A stretch of DNA of 64,000 nt from the NCBI RefSeq assembly GCF_028736035.1, contig NZ_CP117866.1, positions 5,642,001 through 5,706,000 of the forward strand, given 5' to 3'. The notes beneath the pieces are model-generated. The model had not been told where the DNA came from. It saw nothing but the letters and a program-made list of their open reading frames with translations, and ran no database searches. The position numbers and the translations under genes were made by a program. The stretch is from Streptomyces sp. T12 (GTDB lineage: Bacteria; Actinomycetota; Actinomycetes; Streptomycetales; Streptomycetaceae). Position 1 is the first letter of the stretch. Every line of letters begins with the position of its first letter. This document shows, one piece after another, positions 8,805 to 16,304 of the stretch.

Positions 8805-8861
8805 CATCGATGACTGTCGATGGATCGAGTCTCCCATGACATATCGATGAGCGTCAATGGG
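8805..8861. promoter_or_regulatory. Pair of ArsR-type operators in the divergent promoter region
   Basis: Two copies of the island's operator: 8806-8820 (ATCGATGACTGTCGA) and 8843-8857 (ATCGATGAGCGTCAA). On the minus strand they read TCGACAGTCATCGAT and TTGACGCTCATCGAT. Near-identical sites occur at 10466-10480, 10501-10515 and 27557-27571, each beside an arsR gene. Confidence 0.7.
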
Positions 8862-8922
8862 TTCATGGCTGGAGCCTGCCCGCTATGGACGAAAGCCCGG
8901 CCGATCCGCCAGATTGGGGCGC

Positions 8923-9273
8923 ATGATCGAGTCGCCGCCCCCTGTCTCCGATGTCTCCGCCGCCTCCTGCTGCGGCGTACCTCTGACCCCGGATCAGGCC
9001 GCGGAGATGGCCGTCGTGCTGAAGGCGCTCTCCGATCCCGTACGGCTGCGGATCGCGAGCATCGTGGCGTGCTGCGAGGTCGGTGAGATCTGTATGGGCG
9101 ACATCGCGGCGGAGTTCGACGTCTCCGGGCCGACCATCAGCCATCACCTGCGCAAGCTGCGGGAGGCCGGCGTGCTCGCCTCTGAGCGCAGGGCCACCGA
9201 GGTGTACTACTCGGTGCGACCTGAGCGACTGGGGACCGTCATGGGGCAGTTGGCGAGCCTGGGGTTGGCCTGA
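8923..9273 (+). CDS. arsR: ArsR/SmtB-family metalloregulator (first of five)
   Basis: 116 residues from ATG at 8923, chosen because it begins just past the operator region; upstream in-frame ATGs at 8857 and elsewhere overlap operators. The winged helix is clear (ALSDPVRLRIASIVACCEVG, then SGPTISHHLRKLREAGVLAS). Candidate As(III) ligands are the Cys-Cys pair near residue 17 (SAASCCGVP) and the cysteines of ACCEVGEICMGD at the start of the alpha-3 region, replacing the classical ELCVCD motif. It is divergent from the aminotransferase unit and likely represses both directions until arsenite binds. Confidence 0.88.
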   Translation: MIESPPPVSDVSAASCCGVPLTPDQAAEMAVVLKALSDPVRLRIASIVACCEVGEICMGDIAAEFDVSGPTISHHLRKLREAGVLASERRATEVYYSVRPERLGTVMGQLASLGLA

Positions 9274-9296
9274 GCGGCGGAGTCGCATACGACTGC

Positions 9297-9324
9297 GGCC
9301 CGCCCCTCATTCGAGAGGCGGGCC
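9297..9324. terminator. Bidirectional hairpin terminator
   Basis: GGCCCGCCCCTC, loop ATTC, GAGAGGCGGGCC gives a near-perfect 12-bp stem between the convergent arsR (stop 9273) and permease (stop 9361). Confidence 0.8.
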
Positions 9325-9360
9325 GTTGCCGTCAGCGTGCGTGTGGTGCTGTCGTGATCG

Positions 9361-10449
9361 TCAGAGCCAGAGCGGCGCGAGGTAGCCGGTCGCGATTGCG
9401 CCGGTGAGCAGGATGCCGACCACCAGGGCGACGACGCGGATGCGGGCGATGAGGAGCATGCCGCTGATGGCGCCGATGCTGGTGCCCGCGCCGGTGATCA
9501 GGAAGGCGAGAGCGGGTCCCGGGCCCAGGCCGCCGTGCATCAGGGCGGCGACCAAGGGAAGGGAGCCCTCGGAGTTGAGGTAGATCGGGATGCCGAGGAG
9601 GGCGGAGACCGGCACGGCGAGCAGGGAGTCGCCGCCGAGGAGTGAGGTGAGGGTGCTGGTGGGGATGGCCTCGATGATCAGCCAGCCGATGGCGGCGAAG
9701 CCGAAGAAGTACAGGGCGAGGCGACGCGAGGTCGTCTTCAGTTCGCTTGCGAACTCCGCCAGCTTGTAGCGCTTGACCCAGCTCACCTCGACCGGGGCGG
9801 GGGTGGTGGGCTTGGTCGGCGCAGGGCGGGTCAGCAGTGCGGTGCGGGCGAGGCCGGGGGTGGGGAGGGGTACTGAACCGCCGCCGCCCGCAGGGCCCTC
9901 GTCGGAGGTCGAGCCGCAGCAACCGCCTTCGTCGGCCTGGTCCTTCGGCTTCGTCTCCTCGACCGTGCCGCAGCACGACACCTCGCCCGACGTCATACGG
10001 GCCTGGTTCGCCAGCCAGCCGGTCTTCTCGATCAGCCAGGTGAGGGCGCCTGCGAAGACGCCGATCACTATCGCGGCCACGAAGAAGGTGGTGGCGAAGG
10101 AGAAGCCGAACAGGCCGGTCGAGTAGACGTACTCCTCGGGGCTGGTCAGGGGCGAGGAGACCATGAAGGCCACGACCGGCGCCCAGGGGACGCTGGACGC
10201 GAGCGCGCCGAGCACGACCGCTGTCGTACCGCAGGAGCAGAACGGCGTCAGGGTCGCCAGCAGGATCGCGCCGCCGATCGCGAGCCAGGTCCGGCGGCGG
10301 AGCCAGGACGAGAGGCGGTCGGCGCCGACGTAGACCGGGATGGCCGACGCGACCACGACGCTGATCAGCAGGTACGGCCAGTTGTCGGTGAACGAACCCC
10401 ATACGTCGAGGGCTGTGCGCCTCAGGACGTCCAGCACTGTTTCCAGCAC
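9361..10449 (-). CDS. arsP: ArsP-type permease (DUF318/PF03773), probable organoarsenical exporter
   Basis: 362 residues from GTG at 10449, six bases after GGAG and inside the operator-flanked promoter. About eight membrane segments in two halves. The family signature PFCSCGTTA (Cys71, Cys73) lies in the first half and GIPIYLNSEGSLPLV in the second. ArsP proteins export trivalent organoarsenicals such as methylarsenite, and related members have broader uses. The cytoplasmic loop between halves is long (about residues 155-235) and carries two extra CCG pairs (VSCCGTVEE and GGCCGSTSD). Similar CC pairs occur in other proteins here and may hand metalloid to the pore. Divergent from the second arsR, so probably arsenic-induced. 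Confidence 0.8.
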   Translation of the reverse strand: MLETVLDVLRRTALDVWGSFTDNWPYLLISVVVASAIPVYVGADRLSSWLRRRTWLAIGGAILLATLTPFCSCGTTAVVLGALASSVPWAPVVAFMVSSPLTSPEEYVYSTGLFGFSFATTFFVAAIVIGVFAGALTWLIEKTGWLANQARMTSGEVSCCGTVEETKPKDQADEGGCCGSTSDEGPAGGGGSVPLPTPGLARTALLTRPAPTKPTTPAPVEVSWVKRYKLAEFASELKTTSRRLALYFFGFAAIGWLIIEAIPTSTLTSLLGGDSLLAVPVSALLGIPIYLNSEGSLPLVAALMHGGLGPGPALAFLITGAGTSIGAISGMLLIARIRVVALVVGILLTGAIATGYLAPLWL

Positions 10450-10463
10450 GATGCACTCCAACT

Positions 10464-10553
10464 CATTGACGGCTGTCGATGGATTAAAGGTTATTGATCT
10501 ATCGATGACTGTCAATGGGTTTTGGGAATTATTCATCGATGGCCATCGTTGGG
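10464..10553. promoter_or_regulatory. Cluster of ArsR-type operators between arsP and the second arsR
   Basis: Sites at 10466-10480 (TTGACGGCTGTCGAT), 10501-10515 (reverse strand TTGACAGTCATCGAT) and a weaker one at 10535-10549 (reverse strand ACGATGGCCATCGAT). The 10501 site and the 8843 site share 19 of 21 bases including the following TGGGTT. Confidence 0.7.
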
Positions 10554-10559
10554 TCGGGT

Positions 10560-10907
10560 ATGCCGACACCCGTCTCCGAGCTCTGTTGCTCGCCGGTCCT
10601 GGCCGGACCGCTCACGCCCGAGGCCGCAGAGGACCTAGCCACCGCCCTGAAGGTGCTGGCCGATCCCGCCCGTCTGCGGCTGCTGGGGATGATCCGCAGT
10701 CAGCCGGAGGGGGAGGCGTGCACCTGCGACCTCACCGAGCCGCTGGGGCTCAGTCAGCCGACTGTGTCCCACCATCTGAAGGTGCTGTTCGAGGCGGGCT
10801 TCCTGGAGCGCGAGAAGCGCGGGCGCCAGACCTGGTACAGGATCGCGCCGGACAGTCTCAGCGTGCTGTGCCAGGTGCTGGATCCGAGCGTGTTGCAGGT
10901 GTCGTAG
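10560..10907 (+). CDS. arsR: ArsR/SmtB-family metalloregulator (second)
   Basis: 115 residues from ATG at 10560. The next upstream in-frame ATG (10539) overlaps an operator, so the shorter form is preferred, and translation may be nearly leaderless. Helix-turn-helix LGLSQPTVSHHLKVLFEAGF and the As(III)-binding EACTCDL in alpha-3 (ELCVCDL-like) are intact, with an additional SELCCS near the N-terminus. It follows the divergent arsP promoter and ends at the hairpin 10928-10956, so it is monocistronic. Confidence 0.88.
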   Translation: MPTPVSELCCSPVLAGPLTPEAAEDLATALKVLADPARLRLLGMIRSQPEGEACTCDLTEPLGLSQPTVSHHLKVLFEAGFLEREKRGRQTWYRIAPDSLSVLCQVLDPSVLQVS

Positions 10908-10927
10908 CAGACCAGCGCGTACGTCGA

Positions 10928-10956
10928 GGGCCGTCGGCAGCTTCTGCCGGCGGCCC
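10928..10956 (+). terminator. Terminator hairpin after the second arsR
   Basis: GGGCCGTCGGCAG, loop CTT, CTGCCGGCGGCCC (one G-U pair), followed by TTTC. It separates arsR transcription from the leader element that starts near 10966. Confidence 0.8.
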
Positions 10957-10965
10957 TTTCGCTTG

Positions 10966-11060
10966 CCCGCAGGCAGGTGTGTGCCAGGCGCGTTTCCTGC
11001 CTGCGGTGATCTCTTCCGCACCGGTTCCGGCTCGGGAAAACTCATGACCACCGGGAGGGC
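10966..11060 (+). ncRNA. Structured leader element, copy 1 (upstream of the GAGWDS peptide gene)
   Basis: This 5' leader aligns without gaps to 14281-14376 and 19421-19516. Shared: AGGCAGGTG, TGCC at +11, GG-GCG-TT, TGCC at +27, CTTC at +42, ACT--TGA near +69. In this copy CGCAGGCAGG (10968-10977) pairs perfectly with CCTGCCTGCG (10996-11005 region), closing a conserved loop. The same helix forms in the other copies through compensatory changes. 171 nt separate the AGGCAGG start from the downstream start codon. No known riboswitch class was recognised. Confidence 0.65.
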
Positions 11061-11141
11061 GGCAAGCCCCCCGGGACGCGGGAAGGACGCACGGAGCGCC
11101 TCCCGGTACTGAAGCCACCTGCCATGTCTTGGGGGAGAGCC

Positions 11142-11396
11142 ATGTCTGTTTCGTGTACCTCGAAGCGAGTTACCGCCGTCCGTCTGTTCGCCGGGCTCGG
11201 CCTGGCCGCGAGTGCCGCCTTCGGCGGCGCCGCCACCTCGGTCCAGGGCACCGGTGCCGGATGGGACAGTGCGCCGGCCTCGACCCTCGCCGGTGCCGGC
11301 TGGGACTCCGAGGCGTCCACCGTCACGCTCGCCCAGGGCGCCGGCTGGGACTCCGTCGTGGCCGGCGCGTCCACCGACGGTGCGGCCTGGGACTAG
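11142..11396 (+). CDS. Secreted or RiPP-like peptide with three GAGWDS repeats
   Basis: 84 residues from ATG at 11142, five bases after GGGGGAGA; an in-frame ATG at 11124 has no ribosome binding site. Residues 8-31 look like a signal or leader segment (SKRVTAVRLFAGLGLAASAA). The remainder is a repeat array: GAGWDS at 38-43, 51-56 and 66-71, and a terminal GAAWD at 80-84, so the protein ends on the motif. There is one Cys (residue 5) and four Trp. It lies behind leader copy 1 and 56 nt before a Cys-rich acyltransferase-like gene, presumably on one transcript. It could be a precursor peptide modified at Asp/Ser of each repeat, or a secreted structural peptide. No described family was recognised. 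Confidence 0.7.
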   Translation: MSVSCTSKRVTAVRLFAGLGLAASAAFGGAATSVQGTGAGWDSAPASTLAGAGWDSEASTVTLAQGAGWDSVVAGASTDGAAWD

Positions 11397-11452
11397 CCGA
11401 ACCGCCGCAGCACACCACCCACTTACCCACGTAGGAAAAGGAGTTACGAGAG

Positions 11453-13033
11453 ATGAGCAGCAGCTGCTGCGGGACCGTCGCCGAGGTCGAGGCGCCCGCG
11501 ATCGTCGTCCTGGCCCCCGAACCCGAGTCCTCCGGCTGCTGCGGGCCCGCGCCTGAGCCGGAGACCACTGGCTGCTGCATCGCCGAGGTCGCCGAGGCCG
11601 AGCCGGAGTCCTCCGGTTGCTGCACCTCCCAGGCGGCCGAGCCCGAGCCGGAGGCCGACTCCTGCTGCGGCACCCCCGAACCCGTGGCCGTCTCCTGCTG
11701 CGGCACCGCGCAGGAACCTGCCGAGGCCCCGGCGACCGTCCTCGCCGGCCTGACCCTCGACGAAGCCCTCGACCACTTGGGCGGCTCCGTCCCGCACGCA
11801 ACCAACCCCTCCCCGTACCTGCACCCGAGCTGGCTCAGGGCCACCGAGGTCAGCATGGACGGTGCCAAGCCCTGGCACACGGTCGCCCGGCGCGGCGGGG
11901 GCGAGGGCGCCGAGACCGCGTTCCTGCCCGGCTACCTCTTCGACGCCGACCCGCTGGTCGACGTGGACCCCCGCACCTACCTCGGCTGGCAGCCGAAGAG
12001 CGGCGAGACCGCCTGCTGCAGCGTCACCTCCTGCTGCACCGACACCGTGAGCCAGGTCGAGGCACTGGGTACCGAGCCCTTCTTCCCCGCGCTGCTGCTC
12101 GGCTCACCGCTCGGCTACCGCAGCGAGACGGCCGCGTCCGTCGAGGACCCGCTGCTCGTCGCCGACCTCGTCGACCGTGTCGTACCCGCCGCCCTCGAGG
12201 CCGGTGCGCGCTCGATCGTCGCGCCGTGGCTGCGGGACGACGCGCTCAGCGAGACGCTCGCGCTGGCCCTGCAGGCGTACGGCGCAGACATCGCCTTCCA
12301 CGGAGAGGACAACCAGCTCCAGCTGGCCCACGACAGCTACGACGCCTACCTCGCCTCCCTGCCCGCCCGTAAGCGGCGCCGTATCAAGGAGGACCGCGAC
12401 CGTGCCGCCGCCTCCCCGGCCCGCATCGAGCGCCTCGACGGCGAGCAGCTGCGGCCGCTGGTGGGCCGTATCGCCGAACTGACCTCCCTCAACCGGCAGA
12501 AGTACGACGGCGGCGAGGACTCCGCGCACATCGCGGCGCTGCTCACGGGCATGCTCGACGGCGGAGTCGACGTACGCGCCTATCTCGCCTTCCTGGACGA
12601 GGAGGTGGTCGCCTCGCTCGTGACCCTCCGTCAGGGGAAGCTGCTGATCATCAAGTGGGCGGGCTTCGACTACGAGGCCATCGGCGAGCGCAGCGGGCTG
12701 TACTTCGAGCTGGTCCTCGACCGCCCCCTGCGGGACGCGTACGCCGAGGACGTCCAGGTCATCCAGGCCGGGCCCGGCGCCGACCAGGCCAAGCGGCTGC
12801 GTGGGTTCCAGCCGGCCCGCATCCGGTCCGCGGTGTTCGTCTCCGACGCGTCGCTCCGTGACCAGGTCGCCCAGCTGCACACCGCCTACGCCGAGGCCCG
12901 CCGCGAGGCGCTGGGCGCGTCCGCCGACCAGGAGCCGACGACCGCGATCGGCCGGCTGAAGGCGAAGCTGCGGGGCAACACCGCGTACGAGCCCGTCAAG
13001 CCCCTTCAGCCCGAGGGCGGTTGCTGCGGCTGA
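11453..13033 (+). CDS. GNAT/FemAB-like protein with an N-terminal array of Cys-Cys pairs
   Basis: 526 residues, ATG preceded by AAGGAG. Residues 1-90 are low complexity Glu/Pro/Ala with six CC pairs (5-6, 29-30, 41-42, 56-57, 71-72, 82-83), mostly as CCG. Two more lie at 188-189 and 194-195 (ACCSVTSCC), and the protein ends GGCCG. Between about 250 and 480 is an acyltransferase domain of the FemAB-like/Acetyltransf_6 type (LTSLNRQKYDGGEDS, VVASLVTLRQGKLLIIKWAG, YFELVLDRPLRDAY). Such domains transfer acyl or aminoacyl groups, some from aminoacyl-tRNA. The nine CC pairs could bind As(III). Being co-transcribed with the GAGWDS peptide, it may modify that peptide or carry arsenic for it; this is inference. 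Confidence 0.75.
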   Translation: MSSSCCGTVAEVEAPAIVVLAPEPESSGCCGPAPEPETTGCCIAEVAEAEPESSGCCTSQAAEPEPEADSCCGTPEPVAVSCCGTAQEPAEAPATVLAGLTLDEALDHLGGSVPHATNPSPYLHPSWLRATEVSMDGAKPWHTVARRGGGEGAETAFLPGYLFDADPLVDVDPRTYLGWQPKSGETACCSVTSCCTDTVSQVEALGTEPFFPALLLGSPLGYRSETAASVEDPLLVADLVDRVVPAALEAGARSIVAPWLRDDALSETLALALQAYGADIAFHGEDNQLQLAHDSYDAYLASLPARKRRRIKEDRDRAAASPARIERLDGEQLRPLVGRIAELTSLNRQKYDGGEDSAHIAALLTGMLDGGVDVRAYLAFLDEEVVASLVTLRQGKLLIIKWAGFDYEAIGERSGLYFELVLDRPLRDAYAEDVQVIQAGPGADQAKRLRGFQPARIRSAVFVSDASLRDQVAQLHTAYAEARREALGASADQEPTTAIGRLKAKLRGNTAYEPVKPLQPEGGCCG

Positions 13034-13083
13034 TCCGAAGACCGAACTACAACTCCACACCCTCGAATCCACACCCTCGAAGA

Positions 13084-13117
13084 GCCGGTCCGGTGCGCCC
13101 CTGCGCACCGGGCCGGC
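13084..13117. terminator. Strong hairpin terminator between convergent genes
   Basis: GCCGGTCCGGTGCGC, loop CCCT, GCGCACCGGGCCGGC gives a 15-bp stem with one mismatch, between stops at 13033 (+) and 13137 (-). Confidence 0.85.
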
Positions 13118-13136
13118 CTCTGCCATGGGCGGACGT

Positions 13137-14120
13137 TCAGTCCGTCCAGCCGGCCTTGCTCGCGAGAACACCCGCCTCGAACCGGCTGCGCGCGCCCAGC
13201 CGTCCCATGAGCTCGGACACGATCCGGCGCTCCGTGCGCAGCCCTATGCCGAGCTTCTTCGCCGCGATCTCGTCCGTCGCGCCCTGCGTGAGCTGACGCA
13301 GGAGTTCCCGTTCCTGCGCGGTCAGGCCGGCGTCGTCGCGGTCACGGGCGCTGCCGAGCGGGGCCGCGCACCCCCAGACCTGGTCGAACAGGGCCACCAG
13401 GGCGGTCATCAGGCCGGGGCCGGTCAACTGAACGGCACCCTTCTTGGTGTTGTCCGGGTCGACCGGCAGCAGGGCGACCTCGCGGTCGAAGAGGACCATC
13501 CGGAGGGGGAGGGCGGGGACGGTGCGTACCTCGCCGCCGTTGTCGTGCAGCCAATGCGCGTATTCGACCGTGGGGTTGTCGTTGCGCACGCTGTCCAGGT
13601 AGACGGTCAGGACGCGGACGCCGCGGCGCATCAGGCCGTCGTCGAGTGGTCGGCTGGCCTCCAGGCTTGCCGCGGACTGGGCGCCGCCGGGCATGAAGGA
13701 CAAGCACTCGCTCGTGGAGCGGTGGGCCAGTTCCTCGAGTCGGGCCTGAATGGCGTCGATGCCGTTGAGGTACTCGACACCGTGCCGCTCGCCGGTGCGC
13801 AACTCGGCGTACTCGCCGAGCAGCTTGCTGATGGCGGCCTGCGATTCGGCGAACTGCTGCTGCTGGGCGAGCAGTTCCGCCTGCTGCCGCTGGAGCAGGA
13901 GCTGGAAGCCCAGGTCGGGGCTGACCGGACGGAGTCCGCCCGGGGCCTGCAACGATCGGCGCAGGAGGTTGAGTTCGGCCAGCCGGTCCAGGGCCTCGCG
14001 TACGTCCGACTCGCATCGGGACAGGTGGGCCGCGATCTCGGCGACTCCCCAGTCCTGGTGCGTGAGCATCACGCGGTAGACGGCCTCAGCGTCCGCACTC
14101 AGTCCCAAACTCGCCAGCAC
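13137..14120 (-). CDS. LuxR-type regulator with N-terminal TrmB-like helix-turn-helix
   Basis: 327 residues. The N-terminus (SADAEAVYRVMLTHQDWGVA, then a winged-helix core) is TrmB/MarR-like. The middle has a coiled segment rich in Gln (LLLQRQQAELLAQQQQFAES) and a phospholipase-D-like sensor region. The C-terminus (LTAQERELLRQLTQGATDEI, then RTERRIVSELMGRLGARSRF) is a LuxR helix-turn-helix. This architecture is common in Streptomyces. It is divergent from the AroA-like operon across 338 bp holding PHO-like boxes and leader copy 2, so it may regulate that operon or itself. The ligand is unknown. Confidence 0.8.
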   Translation of the reverse strand: MLASLGLSADAEAVYRVMLTHQDWGVAEIAAHLSRCESDVREALDRLAELNLLRRSLQAPGGLRPVSPDLGFQLLLQRQQAELLAQQQQFAESQAAISKLLGEYAELRTGERHGVEYLNGIDAIQARLEELAHRSTSECLSFMPGGAQSAASLEASRPLDDGLMRRGVRVLTVYLDSVRNDNPTVEYAHWLHDNGGEVRTVPALPLRMVLFDREVALLPVDPDNTKKGAVQLTGPGLMTALVALFDQVWGCAAPLGSARDRDDAGLTAQERELLRQLTQGATDEIAAKKLGIGLRTERRIVSELMGRLGARSRFEAGVLASKAGWTD

Positions 14121-14217
14121 AGCGACCCCCCGGTCTGTGTCTCAAAGGCCGAGATGACCTCGGCAGTTCATCGGCGAGCGCCGATCTTTACAGGTCAGAG
14201 AGTTGTCGACAAGGGCT

Positions 14218-14250
14218 GTTCACACTGCGGTCATGCGCGGTCACCGCTCT
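14218..14250 (+). promoter_or_regulatory. PHO-box-like array of three 11-nt units
   Basis: GTTCACACTGC, GGTCATGCGCG and GTCACCGCTCT are consecutive 11-nt units resembling the GTTCACC direct repeats bound by PhoP in Streptomyces. A further GTTCATC lies at 14166-14172. It precedes leader copy 2 by about 35 bp, a normal place for transcription control of the AroA-like operon. Phosphate-starvation control is inferred. Confidence 0.5.
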
Positions 14251-14280
14251 GCCTGACCGTCGTACGGCTGGAAATTACCC

Positions 14281-14376
14281 CTCCCAGGCAGGTGGTTGCC
14301 GGGCGCGGTTCATGCCAGCGGATATCCCTTCCACCGCTCGCACCGACTCACCAGACTGGTGATCACGAGGTGTTCG
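14281..14376 (+). ncRNA. Structured leader element, copy 2 (upstream of the AroA-like operon)
   Basis: Matches copy 3 at 59 of 85 aligned positions with no gap (14286-14370 versus 19426-19510) and copy 1 likewise. Helix: GGCA (14287-14290) with TGCC (14313-14316), extended by C-G at 14285/14318, C-G at 14283/14320 and U-G at 14282/14321. The first two of these are G-C in copy 3. AGGCAGG is 173 nt upstream of the first start codon of the operon. A local stem TCACCA/TGGTGA (14348-14362) brackets the conserved GACT. Confidence 0.65.
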
Positions 14377-14458
14377 GGAATCCGGCGCAACGAATTCCAC
14401 GCCTCGTCCCGCCCTTTTCCGCAAGGGAATCCATCCACCCACCACACGGAGGACAGTC

Positions 14459-14968
14459 ATGTCCGCTGCGCGGAAAGTGCTGCGCCTGGCCAACAGGGCT
14501 GCCGCGATCGCCTTGGGCTTCTCGCCCGCCGGCGGGCACGGCTGCGGCCCGAAGTGCCGTCATGCCGAGCTGTACAGCGAGGTCACCCGGGCCGAGGCCG
14601 ACCAGCACGTGTGGTCGCTACCAGGACTCGCCGCCCGGCCGGGAGGACCCATGCTCATGGCCACCGCCACCCTCGTCGCGACCGAGGGCGCCAAGCAGAG
14701 AAAGCTGGAGGCGACGGTGGTCACCGACATCGTGTGGGCGTCAGCAAAGCCCGCCGACGATCTCGAGCATGTTCACGCCCAAGCCGCTCCGGGCCGAATC
14801 GAGCTGACGTTCTTTCACCGCACACGCAACCCCGCCGAGGCGATTTCCGCCGCGGGGGAGATCTGCCTGCGCGCGCTGAATTCCAGCCCGTCGCTTGCGC
14901 ATTGGCGGATCATCGCCGCCCCCCAGCTTCCCGACGCCCTGCCCGGCTCGGGCCCCCTTCCCGCGTGA
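14459..14968 (+). CDS. Hypothetical protein, first gene of the AroA-like operon
   Basis: 169 residues, ATG after GGAGGACAGTC. Third-position GC is high and the ribosome binding site is strong, so it is a real gene. The N-terminus is short and basic, followed by [18 protein letters not shown], with a CxxxC pair next to two His that could bind a metal or metalloid. The rest ([20 protein letters not shown], then [20 protein letters not shown]) has the alternation of an alpha/beta fold. No signal peptide or membrane segment. It sits between leader copy 2 and the AroA-like gene with a 34-nt gap, so it probably takes part in the same pathway. No family was recognised. Confidence 0.7.
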   Translation: MSAARKVLRLANRAAAIALGFSPAGGHGCGPKCRHAELYSEVTRAEADQHVWSLPGLAARPGGPMLMATATLVATEGAKQRKLEATVVTDIVWASAKPADDLEHVHAQAAPGRIELTFFHRTRNPAEAISAAGEICLRALNSSPSLAHWRIIAAPQLPDALPGSGPLPA

Positions 14969-15002
14969 CCCAGATCACGCATCCACTGAGGAGATCCACC
15001 CC

Positions 15003-16304
15003 ATGAGCGGCATCAACGACCCCCGCCTGAAGGCCGAAGAGCTCACCGTCGAGACGCTGGCCGGCATCGACCATGACGTGCAGGTCCTCGGCTCCAAGAG
15101 CTACACGAACCGGCAGATCGCCGTGGCCGCGCTGTCCGGCAAGGAGGGCGTGATCGACGGAGCGCTCATCTCCGACGACACCGTCTACTTCACCCGAGCC
15201 GTCGAGTCGTTCGGCCACGTCAGCGCCGAGATCGACTACGACGCCTACCGCATCACGTTCACCCCGACCGGCAAGCCCATGACGGCCCCGCAGGAGGAGA
15301 TCTACGTCGGCGGCGCCGGCACACCGCTGCGCTTCCTCATCTCCCTGGCGGGCCTGGCCGAGGGAACCACCACCATCACCGGCAACTCCCGTATGCAGGA
15401 ACGGCCGTTCGGCGACCTGCTGGCCGCGCTGCCCGCCCTCGGCGTCGACGCGGTCGCGGTACGCGGCAACGGCTCCCCGCCGATCCGCGTCACCGGCGGC
15501 AACTTCGTCGGCGGGAAGACGAAGATCTCCGGCGCGGTCTCCTCGCAGTACACTTCCTCGCTGCTGATCAGCTCCGTGCTCGCGCAGCGGGACACCGAGA
15601 TCGAGATCGTCGACGAGCTGGTTTCCAAGCCGTACGTCGAGATGACGCTGGCCACCCTCGCCGAGCACGGCATCACCGTCGAGCGCGACGGATACCGCTG
15701 GTTCAAGGTGGCGGCCGGCCAGTCCTTCAAGGGCGGCCACGCGGTCGTCGAGCCGGACGCCTCGGGTCTGTCGTACTTCATCGCCGCCGCCGCGATCCTC
15801 GGCGGCCGGGTCACCATCCCCGGCATCGGCTCCGCTTCCCACCAGGGCGACGTCGGTCTGGTCGAAGTGCTCGGCCGGATGGGCGCCTTCACCGAGGTGA
15901 CCGAGAACTCGGTCACGGTCAAGGGCGGGGCCCTGCACGGCATCGACGTCGACATGGAGGCCATGCCGGACGTCGTCCCGTCCCTCGCCGCTGTCGCCGC
16001 CTTCGCCGAGGGCCCGACCCGCATCACCAACATCGCGAGCCTCCGGGTCAAGGAGTGCGACCGCATCGCCGCCGTAACCACCGAGCTGCGCAAGATGGGC
16101 ATCACCGTCGACGAGTACGACGACGCCATGACCATCCACGGCGGCACCCCGCACGCCGCCGTCATCGACACCTACGACGACCACCGCATCGCCATGACCT
16201 TCGCGGTGATGGGCCTGCGCGCCCCCGGCGTTGTCATCAAGGACCCGGGCTGCGTCGCCAAGTCCTTCCCGGCCTTCTGGCAGACCCTGGACGCCCTGCG
16301 ATGA
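15003..16304 (+). CDS. EPSP synthase (AroA)-like enolpyruvyl transferase of organoarsenical cluster type
   Basis: 433 residues, ATG after GAGGAG. Most EPSP synthase active-site motifs are kept: GSKSYTNR (30-37), [61 protein letters not shown] and VAKSFPAFW. The enzyme normally moves the enolpyruvyl group of phosphoenolpyruvate to shikimate 3-phosphate. This copy lies among arsenic genes, overlaps a phosphoglycerate-mutase-like gene by 4 bp, and no other shikimate gene is nearby. AroA homologues in the same company are known in actinobacterial arseno-organic clusters such as those of S. lividans and S. coelicolor, where reaction with arsenate or a related arsenic substrate was proposed. That role here is inferred. 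Confidence 0.85.
   Translation: MSGINDPRLKAEELTVETLAGIDHDVQVLGSKSYTNRQIAVAALSGKEGVIDGALISDDTVYFTRAVESFGHVSAEIDYDAYRITFTPTGKPMTAPQEEIYVGGAGTPLRFLISLAGLAEGTTTITGNSRMQERPFGDLLAALPALGVDAVAVRGNGSPPIRVTGGNFVGGKTKISGAVSSQYTSSLLISSVLAQRDTEIEIVDELVSKPYVEMTLATLAEHGITVERDGYRWFKVAAGQSFKGGHAVVEPDASGLSYFIAAAAILGGRVTIPGIGSASHQGDVGLVEVLGRMGAFTEVTENSVTVKGGALHGIDVDMEAMPDVVPSLAAVAAFAEGPTRITNIASLRVKECDRIAAVTTELRKMGITVDEYDDAMTIHGGTPHAAVIDTYDDHRIAMTFAVMGLRAPGVVIKDPGCVAKSFPAFWQTLDALR

Noticed and set aside
14348..14362. TCACCA-GAC-TGGTGA as an independent transcription-factor operator
   Set aside because: It lies inside leader copy 2, and the matching positions in copies 1 and 3 do not preserve the palindrome. It is better read as part of the RNA.
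15003..16304. Ordinary shikimate-pathway aroA
   Set aside because: The motifs are those of EPSP synthase, but no shikimate gene is near and the operon partners and leader belong to the arsenic set. Housekeeping function was judged less likely, not excluded.
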